Below are positions 42,223 through 50,370 of a stretch of DNA of 64,000 bases, one piece after another. A program made the position numbers and the translations under genes. How positions within the stretch are numbered: the first letter of the stretch is position 1; every line of letters starts with the position of its first letter. Origin of the DNA: Paracoccus kondratievae (lineage in GTDB: Bacteria > Pseudomonadota > Alphaproteobacteria > Rhodobacterales > Rhodobacteraceae); assembly GCF_009301415.1 (NCBI RefSeq), contig NZ_CP045073.1, positions 1,069,501 to 1,133,500 of the forward strand, in the 5' to 3' direction. The notes below the pieces were generated by a model, which was given only the letters and a program-made list of their open reading frames with translations, made no database searches and was not told the origin of the DNA.

Positions 42223-42482
42223 TTTTTTGAAACCAGTTCCTTCATCGCAGCGAGATCGAGCAGCTGTTCGGCCAGCAGCTTCTTCAGCTTCGCGTTCTCA
42301 TCCTCAAGCGCCTTCAGCCGCTTCGCCTCCGACACCGTCATGCCGCCGAATTTGGCCTTCCAATTATAGAAGGTGCCTTCCGACATGCCGTGCTTGCGGC
42401 ACAGGTCCGCGCACTTCGCGCCTGCTTCGTGCTCCGCTAAGATGCCGATGATCTGTTCGTCCGTGAATCTCGTTCGCTTCAT
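42216..42482 (-). CDS. IS3 OrfA
   Basis: An 88-residue DNA-binding subunit of an IS3-type transposase: MKRTRFTDEQIIGILAEHEA, CRKHGMSEGTFYNWKAKFGG (helix-turn-helix) and a C-terminal leucine zipper (LKALEDENAKLKKLLAEQLL). Complete in itself, but its partner OrfB is interrupted and truncated, so the element cannot move alone. Confidence 0.9.
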   Translation of the reverse strand: MKRTRFTDEQIIGILAEHEAGAKCADLCRKHGMSEGTFYNWKAKFGGMTVSEAKRLKALEDENAKLKKLLAEQLLDLAAMKELVSKKW

Positions 42483-42571
42483 TGTCCGTCCTCAGATTGG
42501 ATCGGACTCTAATCAACGGCGGAGGAAAAATCCCGTGGCAGGTCAAACGGAAAAAGACACCGCCCTGTTGA

Positions 42572-43165
42572 TTGCCACTGAGAATTGACCCGGCAACGGC
42601 CAAAATTGTCACTGAGAATTGACCCATGTGCAACCTTGCCCCGGCTTGAACCAGCTGGGAGCACATGGAGTGATCGACATGGGATTTTTGAAGGTTATCA
42701 GGACATGGGCGCTGCGAGACAAGATGCCCATTCGCGAGATCGCGCGGCGCACGGGCATTTCGCGCAACACGATAAAGAAGTATTTGCGGGAGGGGATTGT
42801 CGAACCTGCGTTCCAGACGCCGGATCGCCCCAGCAAGCTGGACCCATATGCCAAGCAGCTGACCTCCTGGCTCACGACTGATCAGCGCAAATCACGCAAA
42901 GAACGCCGGACGGCGAAGCTGATGCATGCCGATCTGGTGAAGCTGGGATATGACGGCTCCTATGAGCGCGTTGCCGCCTTCGTTCGTGCATGGAAAGGCG
43001 AACGGCAGCGCGCGCAACATACGACAGACCGAGGAACCTTTGTGCCGCTGGCATTTGCGCCTGGGGAGGCTTTCCAGTTCGACTGGAGCGAGGACTGGGC
43101 CTATGTCGGTGGCGAGCGGATCAAGCTGCAGGTGGCGCATATCAAGCTCTCCCACAGCCGCGCCC
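42572..43165 (+). mobile_element. IS21-family element, left part only
   Basis: Left end of an IS21-type element with two direct repeats of TTGNCACTGAGAATTGACCC (42572-42591 and 42606-42625), the multiple terminal repeats usual in this family, followed by the 5' part of istA. IstB and the right end are missing; the junction with the repA gene is near 43165. Confidence 0.82.
42679..43165 (+). pseudogene. istA: truncated IstA transposase
   Basis: N-terminal about 160 residues of IstA: MGFLKVIRTWALRDKMPIRE, the helix-turn-helix IREIARRTGISRNTIKKYLR, the linker RRTAKLMHADLVKLGYDGSY, and the beginning of the DDE core GEAFQFDWSEDWAYVGGERI with the first catalytic Asp. Homology ends at KLSHSRA; what follows in frame is antisense of repA. 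Confidence 0.88.
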
Positions 43166-44182
43166 TCGCTTTTCGTACCACCTACGACAGAATCCGAGAA
43201 ATGCCATCTCGGGATTGCGGGGGGGCTCGGTCACCCAAGCGCGCCATTTGCTTTCGATATAGCGCACGTCCCAACCGGGAGCAGCCTCTCGAGCCATGTC
43301 GTAAACATCGGAATCGAGCTGTGGGATGGTTATGGCCTCAGTCAGCACCTCTGGCCCAATGCTACCGCGGCTACGCACTGTCAGGAGATCCGTCTCGCTG
43401 TCGAAGCGGATTTCATAATCTGGCATGTGATTGTGCTTCTGGTCCTCATCCGCAATGGCGTTAACTAGCCTACGAAACTCTCGCACCGATGAGCCGGAGC
43501 CACACTTTTTTTGAAGCCTTTCCAATCCAATCCGCCATTCTCGCTGTCGGCCGCAATGCTTGCGCGCCAGCTCATAGATCCGTCGCTCCAGAGGCTTACG
43601 CAGGCGAAAGTAATCCCGGCTGAGCGTAAGCACCTCTTGCGCCTTGATCGCGTTAAAAACCCAGTCCGACAGCTTGATCTCGACCTCTTGCATGCGCCCT
43701 TCGCGCGTCTCCCGAACAATCCGAGATCTCTCAATTAGACCGAAGTTCTCGAATATCTCCTCGCCACCAGTCGTAATATTAGTCGAAATCCGCGTTCCGG
43801 CCAGACGCTCCATCGCTGCCTTTAGCAAATCGTATCCGCGGCCTGTGAGCATGCGGTTTGTGGCCTTCAGTAGGTCGGACGCCTGAAAACGTACCACTTG
43901 CTGCGGCTCTCTACCTTCATTCATACCCCGGATGATCTGGCTGATACAAAAGATCAAGACGTCCCGGTCATGCACAGTAGCCAGTCCATCAGCAGACGGC
44001 TTGACCTCTACAGAAACGCCGTTGTGCTCGTATAAGCGAGGACGGGTGTCTGGCTTAGTCGATAGCGAGAATATCGGATGCTCCATTGATCCGATATCGT
44101 CTTTCGGCGCAGCATCAAAGACGTCGCACACGAAGAAGTCACCTTGCGGATGACGATCAGGCAATAATGGGTAGTCGTTCAT
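43142..44182 (-). CDS. repA: plasmid replication initiator RepA
   Basis: Replication initiator of the RepA/RPA type found on alphaproteobacterial plasmids, 346 residues. Characteristic parts are MNDYPLLPDRHPQGDFFVCD, the region MEHPIFSLSTKPDTRPRLYE, HDRDVLIFCISQIIRGMNEG, FQASDLLKATNRMLTGRGYD and LRKPLERRIYELARKHCGRQ. The ATG at 44180-44182 gives the natural N-terminus. The C-terminus (EKRGRGCGRA) reaches into the IS21 remnant, so the last few residues may be foreign; activity could still be retained. Iterons lie immediately upstream. Confidence 0.9.
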   Translation of the reverse strand: MNDYPLLPDRHPQGDFFVCDVFDAAPKDDIGSMEHPIFSLSTKPDTRPRLYEHNGVSVEVKPSADGLATVHDRDVLIFCISQIIRGMNEGREPQQVVRFQASDLLKATNRMLTGRGYDLLKAAMERLAGTRISTNITTGGEEIFENFGLIERSRIVRETREGRMQEVEIKLSDWVFNAIKAQEVLTLSRDYFRLRKPLERRIYELARKHCGRQREWRIGLERLQKKCGSGSSVREFRRLVNAIADEDQKHNHMPDYEIRFDSETDLLTVRSRGSIGPEVLTEAITIPQLDSDVYDMAREAAPGWDVRYIESKWRAWVTEPPRNPEMAFLGFCRRWYEKRGRGCGRA

Positions 44183-44192
44183 CTCTGACTTT

Positions 44193-44314
44193 CGACATTT
44201 TACACGCACAACATACAACGACACTTTACACACGGGAAGCCACAAAACGACACTTTACACACGGCTGGTGTGAAACGACACTTTACACACAGAGAATCAC
44301 CACTTTACACACGG
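44193..44314. repeat. iterons of the RepA origin
   Basis: Four to five direct repeats with core CACTTTACACAC: cores begin at 44222, 44251, 44279 and 44301, with a variant (CATTTTACACGC) at 44196. Three full units read CGACACTTTACACAC. Spacings are 26, 29, 28 and 22 bases. They lie just upstream of repA, as expected for an iteron-controlled origin with RepA autoregulation. Confidence 0.88.
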
Positions 44315-44324
44315 CGCGTTCAGG

Positions 44325-44420
44325 TAGTAATCTGTTTTTATAAGTTAAATTCAGCCTCATAGAAACCGTAACACAGACTCTAACACCTATTAACACCCCT
44401 AATCTGTGGATGGGTTCGGG
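44325..44420. other. AT-rich probable origin opening region
   Basis: AT-rich stretch next to the iterons (GTAGTAATCTGTTTTTATAA and following) with a cluster of TAACAC words (near 44370-44395) and a CTGTGGATGGG sequence close to a DnaA-box-like form at 44404. Consistent with the melting region of the plasmid origin. The rest up to 44527 holds no gene. Confidence 0.5.
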
Positions 44421-44527
44421 ATCTGCTCTGAGCTGCCCGTGATACTGAGCCACTAAAGCGTGTCCCATGCGGGTGATGCACTGTGGCTCCCGTTTCGTCC
44501 CGACCGGAAAGATTGCATTCGGCTATG

Positions 44528-45121
44528 CTAGGTTCTCACTCGCAACGCCGCCATGAGCAAATCCAGAATCCGTGCAAGCTGTTTCTCATCTGATGTAGTG
44601 GTCGCAGCGAACACGGCACCAGCAATGCATAGCGTGACATCATCGGGTTCCACGTCGGCACGCAAACTTTGATCCTGCTGCCCTGCGCACAAAAACTTTG
44701 TGATCACGGCCGTCATGCGAGCTCGTAGCTCGGAAGTGGAGCCTGATTGCGGTGTGATAGAAATGCGTAAGGCATCGTGCATTGCGTGTTTTGTCGCGAC
44801 GAAGCTGGCATAGAGACCTAACCACAGGCGCATTGCGTCGAAACTTTGATGCCCAGCCAGAAATGTTTCCACTTCTTGCTCCAGCGCATCGAGTTCAACG
44901 CGATAAACAGCCTCGACAAGTGCTTCCTTGCTCGGAAAGTGGCGATAAAGCGTCCCGATGCCGACACCTGCGGTGTCGGCGATCGTCTCGAGAGACACTG
45001 GTTCAGACGCGGACAATAAAAGATCGCGTGCCGTCAAGGTGAGGCGTTCACGATTTTTAGCCGCATCGGCACGCAGCTTCGGAGCTGTTGACAAGCGGAC
45101 GACCCTCCGGTTAATAAACAT
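44528..45121 (-). CDS. TetR/AcrR-family repressor
   Basis: One-component repressor of about 197 residues. The N-terminal helix-turn-helix is clear: RERLTLTARDLLLSASEPVS, then LETIADTAGVGIGTLYRHFP and SKEALVEAVYRVELDALEQE. The C-terminal ligand domain is variable. It is divergent from the aldo/keto reductase gene, and the gap contains two palindromic operators overlapping a good promoter. The exact start is unclear: ATG 45119-45121 overlaps operator 2; downstream TTG 45092-45094 is an alternative. It most likely represses both itself and the two oxidoreductase genes until a small, perhaps reactive carbonyl or quinone, ligand binds. Confidence 0.87.
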   Translation of the reverse strand: MFINRRVVRLSTAPKLRADAAKNRERLTLTARDLLLSASEPVSLETIADTAGVGIGTLYRHFPSKEALVEAVYRVELDALEQEVETFLAGHQSFDAMRLWLGLYASFVATKHAMHDALRISITPQSGSTSELRARMTAVITKFLCAGQQDQSLRADVEPDDVTLCIAGAVFAATTTSDEKQLARILDLLMAALRVRT

Positions 45122-45142
45122 CAAGCGGACGACCCTCCGCTT
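45088..45142 (+). promoter_or_regulatory. promoter with two TetR-type operators
   Basis: TTGACA (45088-45093) and TAATAA (45112-45117) are 18 bases apart, a strong sigma-70-type promoter for the reductase gene. Operator 1 (45093-45112) lies between them and operator 2 (45123-45142) at the expected transcription start. Operator 2 is a palindrome, AAGCGGA-N6-TCCGCTT; operator 1 is the same with one half changed to TCCGGTT. Centres are 30 bp apart, three helical turns, favouring cooperative binding. Confidence 0.82.
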
Positions 45143-45168
45143 TATTCGCCCTAGCGCAGGAGAGTCAG

Positions 45169-46092
45169 TTGGTCCACCAGAAATCGTCAGGCGTAGCCGG
45201 CGCCGGTTCTTACGCCTTAGGCGAACGTCAGATTCCCCGCATGGGATATGGCGCGATGCAACTTCAGCGGCTTGTCAATGATCGCTCCGCAGCTATGGAG
45301 GTTTTACATCGCGCAGTTGGCTTGGGTGTCGAGCATTTTGATACGGCAGAATTCTACGGCGCCGGGTTTGTCAACGACATCATTCGTGAACTGCGTCTGG
45401 AACATCCCAACATTCTGATTGCAACGAAAGTTGGTGCGGCGTCGAATCCCGCTGGACCGATTCCAATTCGGCCCGCCCAGAAACCGGAGGAACTTCGGGC
45501 AAGCGTGGAGGAGAACCTTCGCAGTCTTGGTGTCGAACAACTTGACGTCGTGAATCTGCGTCGGCTTGACGTCGCGCCTGGTCTTTCTTCCGAGGGCGAT
45601 CAGATTGTCGGAATCGACGATCAACTGGCCGAGATGTTGCGTATGAAAGATGAAGGCAAGATCGGTGGGATCGGTCTGAGCGCCGTTAGCCTCGACAACC
45701 TGAAACAAGCACTACCTGCAGGGATTGTTTGCGTTCAGAACGCCTATAGTCTGCTTAGTCGCCGTTATCAGCCACTGCTTGAACTATGCGAAGCCGAACA
45801 TATCGCATGGGTGCCCTTCTTTCCGTTGGGAGGGACATATTTCCCTGACTGGCCGAAGGTGACGGCTCATCCCAAGGTTATCCAAATTGCAGCACGGTAT
45901 AGGATCAGTCCGTCACAGCTCGGTCTTGCATGGCTCTTGCATCACAAACGGAATGTCTTGCTGATCCCCGGAACGACAAGTCTTGCCCATTTGGAAGAGA
46001 ACGTTGCGTCCGCATCAATCATTCTACAGCAAGAAGATATTGTCGAACTGGACGCCCTGTCCTGTGCGCACGAGGAAGCATCGCATGAGTAA
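45169..46092 (+). CDS. aldo/keto reductase
   Basis: NADPH-dependent aldo/keto reductase of 307 residues. Catalytic-site markers: EHFDTAEFYGAGFVNDIIRE (Asp and Tyr), LIATKVGAASNPAGPIPIRP (Lys), LDVVNLRRLDVAPG in the place of the usual H-containing strand, and the cofactor-binding IPGTTSLAHLEENVASASII. The His of the standard tetrad (VDLYQLH-type) reads NLRR here, as in some AKR subgroups. TTG 45169 is taken as start because an AGGAGAG site precedes it. It is regulated by the divergent TetR protein and overlaps the next gene by 8 bases. Confidence 0.88.
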   Translation: MVHQKSSGVAGAGSYALGERQIPRMGYGAMQLQRLVNDRSAAMEVLHRAVGLGVEHFDTAEFYGAGFVNDIIRELRLEHPNILIATKVGAASNPAGPIPIRPAQKPEELRASVEENLRSLGVEQLDVVNLRRLDVAPGLSSEGDQIVGIDDQLAEMLRMKDEGKIGGIGLSAVSLDNLKQALPAGIVCVQNAYSLLSRRYQPLLELCEAEHIAWVPFFPLGGTYFPDWPKVTAHPKVIQIAARYRISPSQLGLAWLLHHKRNVLLIPGTTSLAHLEENVASASIILQQEDIVELDALSCAHEEASHE

Positions 46093-47062
46093 CCAGTTTG
46101 CAGAGAACCCCATTTCAGGCAAGGCCATCACCTATCGGCAATCCGGTGGCCCGGAAGTCATCAGCATTGTCGACCGGCAGGTGCGTGCTCCACGTGAACA
46201 CGAGATTCGTATCGCAGTTGTTGCGGCGGGTGTGAACCCGACCGACATCCAACTTCGCGATCCGGGTTTTCCCGGTCAAGCCTATCCCGTCGTGCCTGGC
46301 ATGGACGCTGCCGGAATTGTCGAAAGCATCGGCTCGGCTGTCTCTCGGTTCAGGGTGGGAGACCGGGTCATGGCGGTCTTATTGCCAACGCGGCCTGAGG
46401 GTGGGGCGCAGGCAGAATACGTAGTGGTCCCCGAGGCATCCGCCGCCGTGATTCCGGATCATCTTTCTTTTGCTGGGGCCGCAACGCTTCCCATGAATGG
46501 ATTAACCGCTCTGCTTGCGCTTGATCTGGCGGGCTTGTCGACAGGTGAAACCCTTGCAGTGAGTGGCGGCGCTGGACTGCTTGCAAGCTATATCATCCCA
46601 ATCGCACGGTCGCGGGGATTGCAGGTTATCGCCGATGCAAGGTCTGAAGCGGTCGACCAGATTCGTAGCTATGGCGCAGACATTGTGATCGAACGAAGCT
46701 TGGATTTTGCGGAGAGGGTCAGAGACCATTTTCCACGCGGTGTGGACGCAATGATAGATACTGCTGTATTGGGCGTTCCAGCCTTGGGTGCTGTCCGCGA
46801 TTGCGGCACCTATATCCCGCTCCGCGGATGGGAAAGCGATGTCCACGAACGTGATATCGGGATCAAGCCGGCGTTCGTGTTTCACGCTTTGCAACGCACA
46901 GATTGGCTCGAACTGATCCGTAACCTAGTTCAATCAGGGACGATTCCTCTCCGCGCGGTCTCGGAATATCCACCCGAAAACATCGCTGGCGCACAAGAGG
47001 CAATTTTAGCGGGCAGCGGAAAACACCGTCCGGTCATCCTATTTCGGACAGATGTTCGGTAA
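46085..47062 (+). CDS. zinc-independent MDR-family NADPH:quinone oxidoreductase
   Basis: Medium-chain dehydrogenase/reductase of the quinone-oxidoreductase type, 325 residues, start MSNQFAENPISGKAITYRQS. It has the GroES-like domain (VAAGVNPTDIQLRDPGFPGQ, VPGMDAAGIVESIGSAVSRF) and a Rossmann domain with LAVSGGAGLLASYIIPIARS. Zinc ligands of alcohol dehydrogenases are absent. Together with the aldo/keto reductase it probably detoxifies carbonyls or quinones. Confidence 0.88.
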   Translation: MSNQFAENPISGKAITYRQSGGPEVISIVDRQVRAPREHEIRIAVVAAGVNPTDIQLRDPGFPGQAYPVVPGMDAAGIVESIGSAVSRFRVGDRVMAVLLPTRPEGGAQAEYVVVPEASAAVIPDHLSFAGAATLPMNGLTALLALDLAGLSTGETLAVSGGAGLLASYIIPIARSRGLQVIADARSEAVDQIRSYGADIVIERSLDFAERVRDHFPRGVDAMIDTAVLGVPALGAVRDCGTYIPLRGWESDVHERDIGIKPAFVFHALQRTDWLELIRNLVQSGTIPLRAVSEYPPENIAGAQEAILAGSGKHRPVILFRTDVR

Positions 47063-47086
47063 TTCGATCCATTCACGGAAAGTGAG

Positions 47087-47353
47087 CTAATCGCCCTCCA
47101 TTAAATCCGGGCAAGTCCAGACAGCCAGAGAAGCGTTGTCTTTTGTCCTGTTGCACCACTGGCAAGCGGGGACTGTCAGGCCACCACCTCTGGTCCTTGG
47201 AATGAGATGATCCCGGGTCAGAACCCGATCCGCCTCACGCTGACATCGAGCCTTGGCGAGCAAGGCAACGTCGCAATAGGCACAGGACGATCGTAATCGC
47301 GCATCATACCAGATTCTTCTCGCCATAGCCGTTTGCAATGCGGCCGATCTCAT
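47087..47353 (-). CDS. HNH endonuclease-like protein
   Basis: An 88-residue protein with an HNH/zinc-type core: SSCAYCDVALLAKA, RVLTRDHLIPRTRGGGLTVP and ACQWCNRTKDN. Two CxxC pairs bind zinc and DHLIPRTRGG provides the catalytic His. It stands at the end of the mobilisation gene group, separated from the previous stop by six bases; phage- and plasmid-borne HNH proteins of this size are common. Start ATG 47353; ATG 47326 possible. Confidence 0.78.
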   Translation of the reverse strand: MRSAALQTAMARRIWYDARLRSSCAYCDVALLAKARCQREADRVLTRDHLIPRTRGGGLTVPACQWCNRTKDNASLAVWTCPDLMEGD

Positions 47354-47359
47354 CCTTCG

Positions 47360-47974
47360 TCAGTCTTTCTGGATGACGCAGTATGTTGGCTGGTCTGGGT
47401 TTCCTGCGAAGTGCTGAGCACCGAAGATGGTGCAGGTCCATGACCATGAAGCGGGCAGGGTCCGGGCGAGGATGGCTGGGGTCAGGAAGCCGACCGTTAT
47501 CGCCGCGACAAAGGCCGGAGGAAGCGCTACGGTGCTCAGGAGCTTTAAGCGCCGCTTCCGGGTCTCGTAGTCGCTCCTGGCCTCTCTGAGGGCCTCTGCG
47601 GCGATCCTGGAGGCCTCTGTGCCCACCGCGGCACCAAGGCGCGCCTTTTCTTCAACCTGCTGCTCCAGCGCAGGTTTAAGGCGGCCTATGGCCGAGCGGG
47701 TGGCCTCCACCATCTTAACAGGCAGATTGTTTATCAGCTCTGTCATCAGATGCTGCCAGCCAGCCATATTCCGAAACGCCTCGGTATCGGCCTCGATCCG
47801 GGTGGCTGATGCAGCGTTGCGCCTGTCCAATTCATCCAGAATGGCGATGAAGGCCGTGCCGGGATCTCCGCCATTGGCTTCCTGTTCCTGACGGAACAGA
47901 TCGCGCAACGGCGTGTCCTGTGCCGCGCTGGCAGGTTCTGTCTTTGGCGGCAAGGGTGGTGGCCTGCGGCTCAT
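47360..47974 (-). CDS. mobilisation-region protein with C-terminal TM segment
   Basis: A 204-residue protein: Pro-rich N-terminus, a long helical region (ARLGAAVGTEASRIAAEALR, EARSDYETRKRRLKLLSTVA), then one hydrophobic helix (LPPAFVAAITVGFLTPAILA) and a short periplasmic tail with two Cys. It overlaps the next upstream gene by four bases. Layout resembles membrane-bound mobilisation accessory proteins of the MbeB/MobB type, which connect relaxosome and membrane; this is context-based. Confidence 0.68.
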   Translation of the reverse strand: MSRRPPPLPPKTEPASAAQDTPLRDLFRQEQEANGGDPGTAFIAILDELDRRNAASATRIEADTEAFRNMAGWQHLMTELINNLPVKMVEATRSAIGRLKPALEQQVEEKARLGAAVGTEASRIAAEALREARSDYETRKRRLKLLSTVALPPAFVAAITVGFLTPAILARTLPASWSWTCTIFGAQHFAGNPDQPTYCVIQKD

Positions 47975-48312
47975 TGCGCTGCCTCATCCGTTCTGCGCCC
48001 TTGTTGATCCGGTCGAGTGCCGTCCGTATCACGATCACCCTCATCTCGCGGTTCTAGGCCGGGGCGGGGCAGGGCCCAATCCTCAAACGCCTTGCGATCG
48101 TGCTGGCGGGACAGACCCCTTACCAATGCTGCCAGAATCTTCGCCGTCTCTGGATCCCGGCCGGCGCGCTCGATCAGCGCCCCACCGAGAATGATCTTGC
48201 GGCGGGCATCGAGCTTGCGCTGATGCTCGCGTTCCCGCGCCCGGGCCGCCTCCAGTCTGGCTCTGGCCTGCTGATATTGCCGCTCGAGTTTTGCCAGCTC
48301 GGATTCAGCCAT
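47971..48312 (-). CDS. small mobilisation protein, MobC/TraD-like
   Basis: A 113-residue charged helical protein (MAESELAKLERQYQQARARL, then LDARRKIILGGALIERAGRD and LVRGLSRQHDRKAFEDWALP). The RKIILGGALIERA segment resembles small relaxosome accessory proteins (MobC/TraD group) that often lie divergent to the relaxase in alphaproteobacterial mobilisable plasmids. It overlaps its neighbours on both sides. Confidence 0.7.
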   Translation of the reverse strand: MAESELAKLERQYQQARARLEAARAREREHQRKLDARRKIILGGALIERAGRDPETAKILAALVRGLSRQHDRKAFEDWALPRPGLEPRDEGDRDTDGTRPDQQGRRTDEAAQ

Positions 48313-48631
48313 CGATCCGCTCCGCTTTCAGGAATGTCGGGCGACCCTCTACCGATCGGCCGATGGTCAGCCGGTAACGTTCACCAGGCTGGGCATAGCG
48401 TAAGCTCGGACCATTCTCATCGGGCGCATAATCCTTGTCACGAAAGGTCTCGAGCCGAAACCGCTGGCGCGTCCGATCTTCCATCATGAAACATGAGAAG
48501 AGGTTCTGGGCCTTTCCCCAGATTGTCTGGATGAGAATAGCTGTCACAACTCCCTCCGGAAGATCGATCTCGGGAAAGGCTCCGGGATCAATGGCGGCAT
48601 CATTCCAGTCTCTGACCGTTGTCTCATGCAT
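48305..48631 (-). CDS. hypothetical protein of the mobilisation region
   Basis: A 108-residue protein starting MHETTVRDWNDAAIDPGAFP. The body (IWGKAQNLFSCFMMEDRTRQ, YAQPGERYRLTIGRSVEGRP) is beta-rich, without TM segment. A GAGG site precedes the ATG at 48629-48631; the frame is open farther upstream (to 48907) but runs into the oriT-like region. First gene of the three-gene leftward operon, divergent from mobA. No function can be given. Confidence 0.6.
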   Translation of the reverse strand: MHETTVRDWNDAAIDPGAFPEIDLPEGVVTAILIQTIWGKAQNLFSCFMMEDRTRQRFRLETFRDKDYAPDENGPSLRYAQPGERYRLTIGRSVEGRPTFLKAERIDG

Positions 48632-48882
48632 GGAAACCTCGTCTGCGCTAAGGCCTTGGCGATTGAATAGGGTGAGGCTACCATGAACGCCAAAAGGAGT
48701 GAATGAAGCACTTATGCAAACTTGTTCTTCGGTACCCTCATCACAAGCTTTGCGCGCGATCTCTTCGGGGCCGTGCCCCGGCCGATGGCCAACCCCTTCA
48801 CCGCAACGCTGTGCGGCGATATGGAAGAGCGCGCCGCCTCTTCCAAACCATCTCAGCCCAACTTGCGCAGTTGGATGGCGCG

Positions 48883-48935
48883 GCCCCCCTGTCCGCCGTC
48901 CTGCCATCTGGAGGGCTGGCGGCGGACAGGGGGGC
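48883..48935. other. candidate oriT: 16-bp perfect inverted repeat
   Basis: Arms 48883-48898 (GCCCCCCTGTCCGCCG) and 48920-48935 are perfect reverse complements with a 21-base loop, located between the divergent small mobilisation genes and mobA. This is where relaxase-recognised origins with an inverted repeat and an adjacent nick site lie in MobQ-type plasmids. The nick would be expected between about 48936 and 48998. The remaining part of 48632-48882 shows no gene. Confidence 0.6.
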
Positions 48936-48998
48936 TGGCGGTCGTCGCGTTTGTTGTTGCGGGCAGCTCCGACCTTGCCGTGTGCGGGGCGCTGAGCG

Positions 48999-50342
48999 AT
49001 GGCCAGCTACCATCTCAGCGTCAAGACCGTGAAGCGCTCCGTCGGTCGTTCGGCCGTCGCTGCCGCCGCCTATCGGGCGGGCGCGCAACTGGCCTGCGAT
49101 CGCGAGGGGCGCGTTCACGATTACACCCGCAAACAGGGCATTGTCGGCACCTTCATCCTCGCGCCCGATGCCGCCCCTGGCTGGGTGCAGGATCGGGCAG
49201 CGCTCTGGAATGCCGCCGAGGACCGCGAGACCCGCCGCAACGCCGTCACCGCCCGCGAATGGGAGCTGGGGCTGCCGGCCGAGCTTGACGATGCCGGGCG
49301 CTTTGCCTTGGCTCTCAACTTCGCCCAGGCGCTGGTGGCGCGCTATGGCGTCGTCGCCGATGTGGCGGTGCATACGCCGCATCGCGAGGGCGATCAGCGC
49401 AATCACCATGTCCACATCCTGACCACCACCCGCGAGATCGGCGCTGATGGCCTCGGGGCCAAGACCCGCATTCTCGATGCCGCCAAGATCGGAGGGGCGG
49501 AAATCGAGGCGATGCGGGCCTATTGGGCCGATCTGCAGAACCGGGCGCTGGAGCAAGCAGGGCAGGGGACCCGGGTCGATCACCGCTCGCTGGAGGATCA
49601 GCGTGAGGCTGCCCTGGAGCGTGGTGACGATCTCGCGGCAATGGCGTTGGATCGTGATCCCGAGCTGAAGCTGGGTCCGGCCGCCAATGCGATGGAGCGC
49701 AAGGCGCTGCGCGACGCTGTCGAATTTGGCGTGGATTATGTGCCGGTCACCGAGCGTGGCCGCGTGAACCACGCCCGCAGGCAGCAGCGGGATCTGCTGG
49801 CGGATCTGCGCGATCGGGCCGAGCGGGCGCACGAAGCATGGTCCGCCGCGCGGGCGGCGGATGCCAGCCGCTTCAGCGCCGCCGTCGAGGCCGCCAGGGC
49901 GCTGTTTGGCGCGTCCGAGGCCAGCGCATTCGCCAAAGGCTTCGAGAAGGCGTGGACCGCGCAAGACAGTGCCCGGAAGGCCGCTGAGGCCGAGGCACGG
50001 GATCGCGCGCGGCGGGCGCTGGAGGAACAGCAGGCGCGCGATCGACAGAAGCAGCTTGATGTGGAACGGGCGAGGTTCATCAAGGAAGCCGCGCAACGCT
50101 GGCAAGCCACATGGCATGTCGTCGATGCAGCACAGCGCGAGACGCTACAGGATAGGATCGTCGACCAGATCGCGCAAAAAGCCGAGAGATACGACATCAG
50201 CTTCGATGAGCTGGCTGCGCCCATCAATCAGCGCGCAAAGCGGATCAATGAAGAGCGGGTGGAGGCGGAGCGCCAAAAACAGCAAGAACACGAACAGCAG
50301 AAAAGCCGAAGCCGAGATGCAGGATACGACTTCGGAATGTGA
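48999..50342 (+). CDS. mobA: MobA/MobL-type relaxase
   Basis: Nicks oriT and pilots the strand in conjugal mobilisation. The 447-residue protein has the MobQ relaxase domain in the N-terminal 200 residues: SYHLSVKTVKRSVGRSAVAA with the YRAGAQLACDREGRVHDY segment, and the metal-binding HTPHREGDQRNHHVHILTTT motif (His triad). The C-terminal part is a long charged coiled-coil, shorter than the primase/helicase-bearing TraA proteins. Together with the divergent accessory genes it makes a typical mobilisation module. Complete. Confidence 0.9.
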   Translation: MASYHLSVKTVKRSVGRSAVAAAAYRAGAQLACDREGRVHDYTRKQGIVGTFILAPDAAPGWVQDRAALWNAAEDRETRRNAVTAREWELGLPAELDDAGRFALALNFAQALVARYGVVADVAVHTPHREGDQRNHHVHILTTTREIGADGLGAKTRILDAAKIGGAEIEAMRAYWADLQNRALEQAGQGTRVDHRSLEDQREAALERGDDLAAMALDRDPELKLGPAANAMERKALRDAVEFGVDYVPVTERGRVNHARRQQRDLLADLRDRAERAHEAWSAARAADASRFSAAVEAARALFGASEASAFAKGFEKAWTAQDSARKAAEAEARDRARRALEEQQARDRQKQLDVERARFIKEAAQRWQATWHVVDAAQRETLQDRIVDQIAQKAERYDISFDELAAPINQRAKRINEERVEAERQKQQEHEQQKSRSRDAGYDFGM

Positions 50343-50350
50343 AAAGACGT

Positions 50351-50369
50351 CAGGACTGGTTATGTCCTG
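50351..50369 (-). terminator. stem-loop behind the 50-residue T3SS protein gene
   Basis: Arms CAGGAC (50351-50356) and GTCCTG (50364-50369), loop of 7, immediately after the minus-strand stop, followed on that strand by GACGTCTTTTC. Like the copy at 18285, this short gene is followed at once by a terminator-like hairpin. Confidence 0.55.
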
Positions 50370-50370
50370 C

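Larger units (their letters stand above)
38718..42530 (-). mobile_element. IS3-family element interrupted by IS66 and truncated at its 3' side
   Basis: Minus-strand IS3-type element of the OrfA/OrfB kind. OrfA is at 42216-42482, the first part of OrfB at 41957-42222, and the second part at 38718-39111; the DNA between (39120-41948) is the IS66 element. OrfB breaks off after the VESFNGR motif, so the last third of OrfB and the terminal repeat are lost. The outer boundary near 42530 is approximate. Confidence 0.82.

Noticed and set aside
44193..44314. CRISPR array
   Set aside because: Repeats are 12-17 bases with similar, AT-rich spacers and lie before repA; this is an iteron set.
48798..50117. 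439-codon minus-strand frame over mobA
   Set aside because: Antisense of the relaxase, which has clear MobQ motifs; it also crosses the oriT-like repeat.
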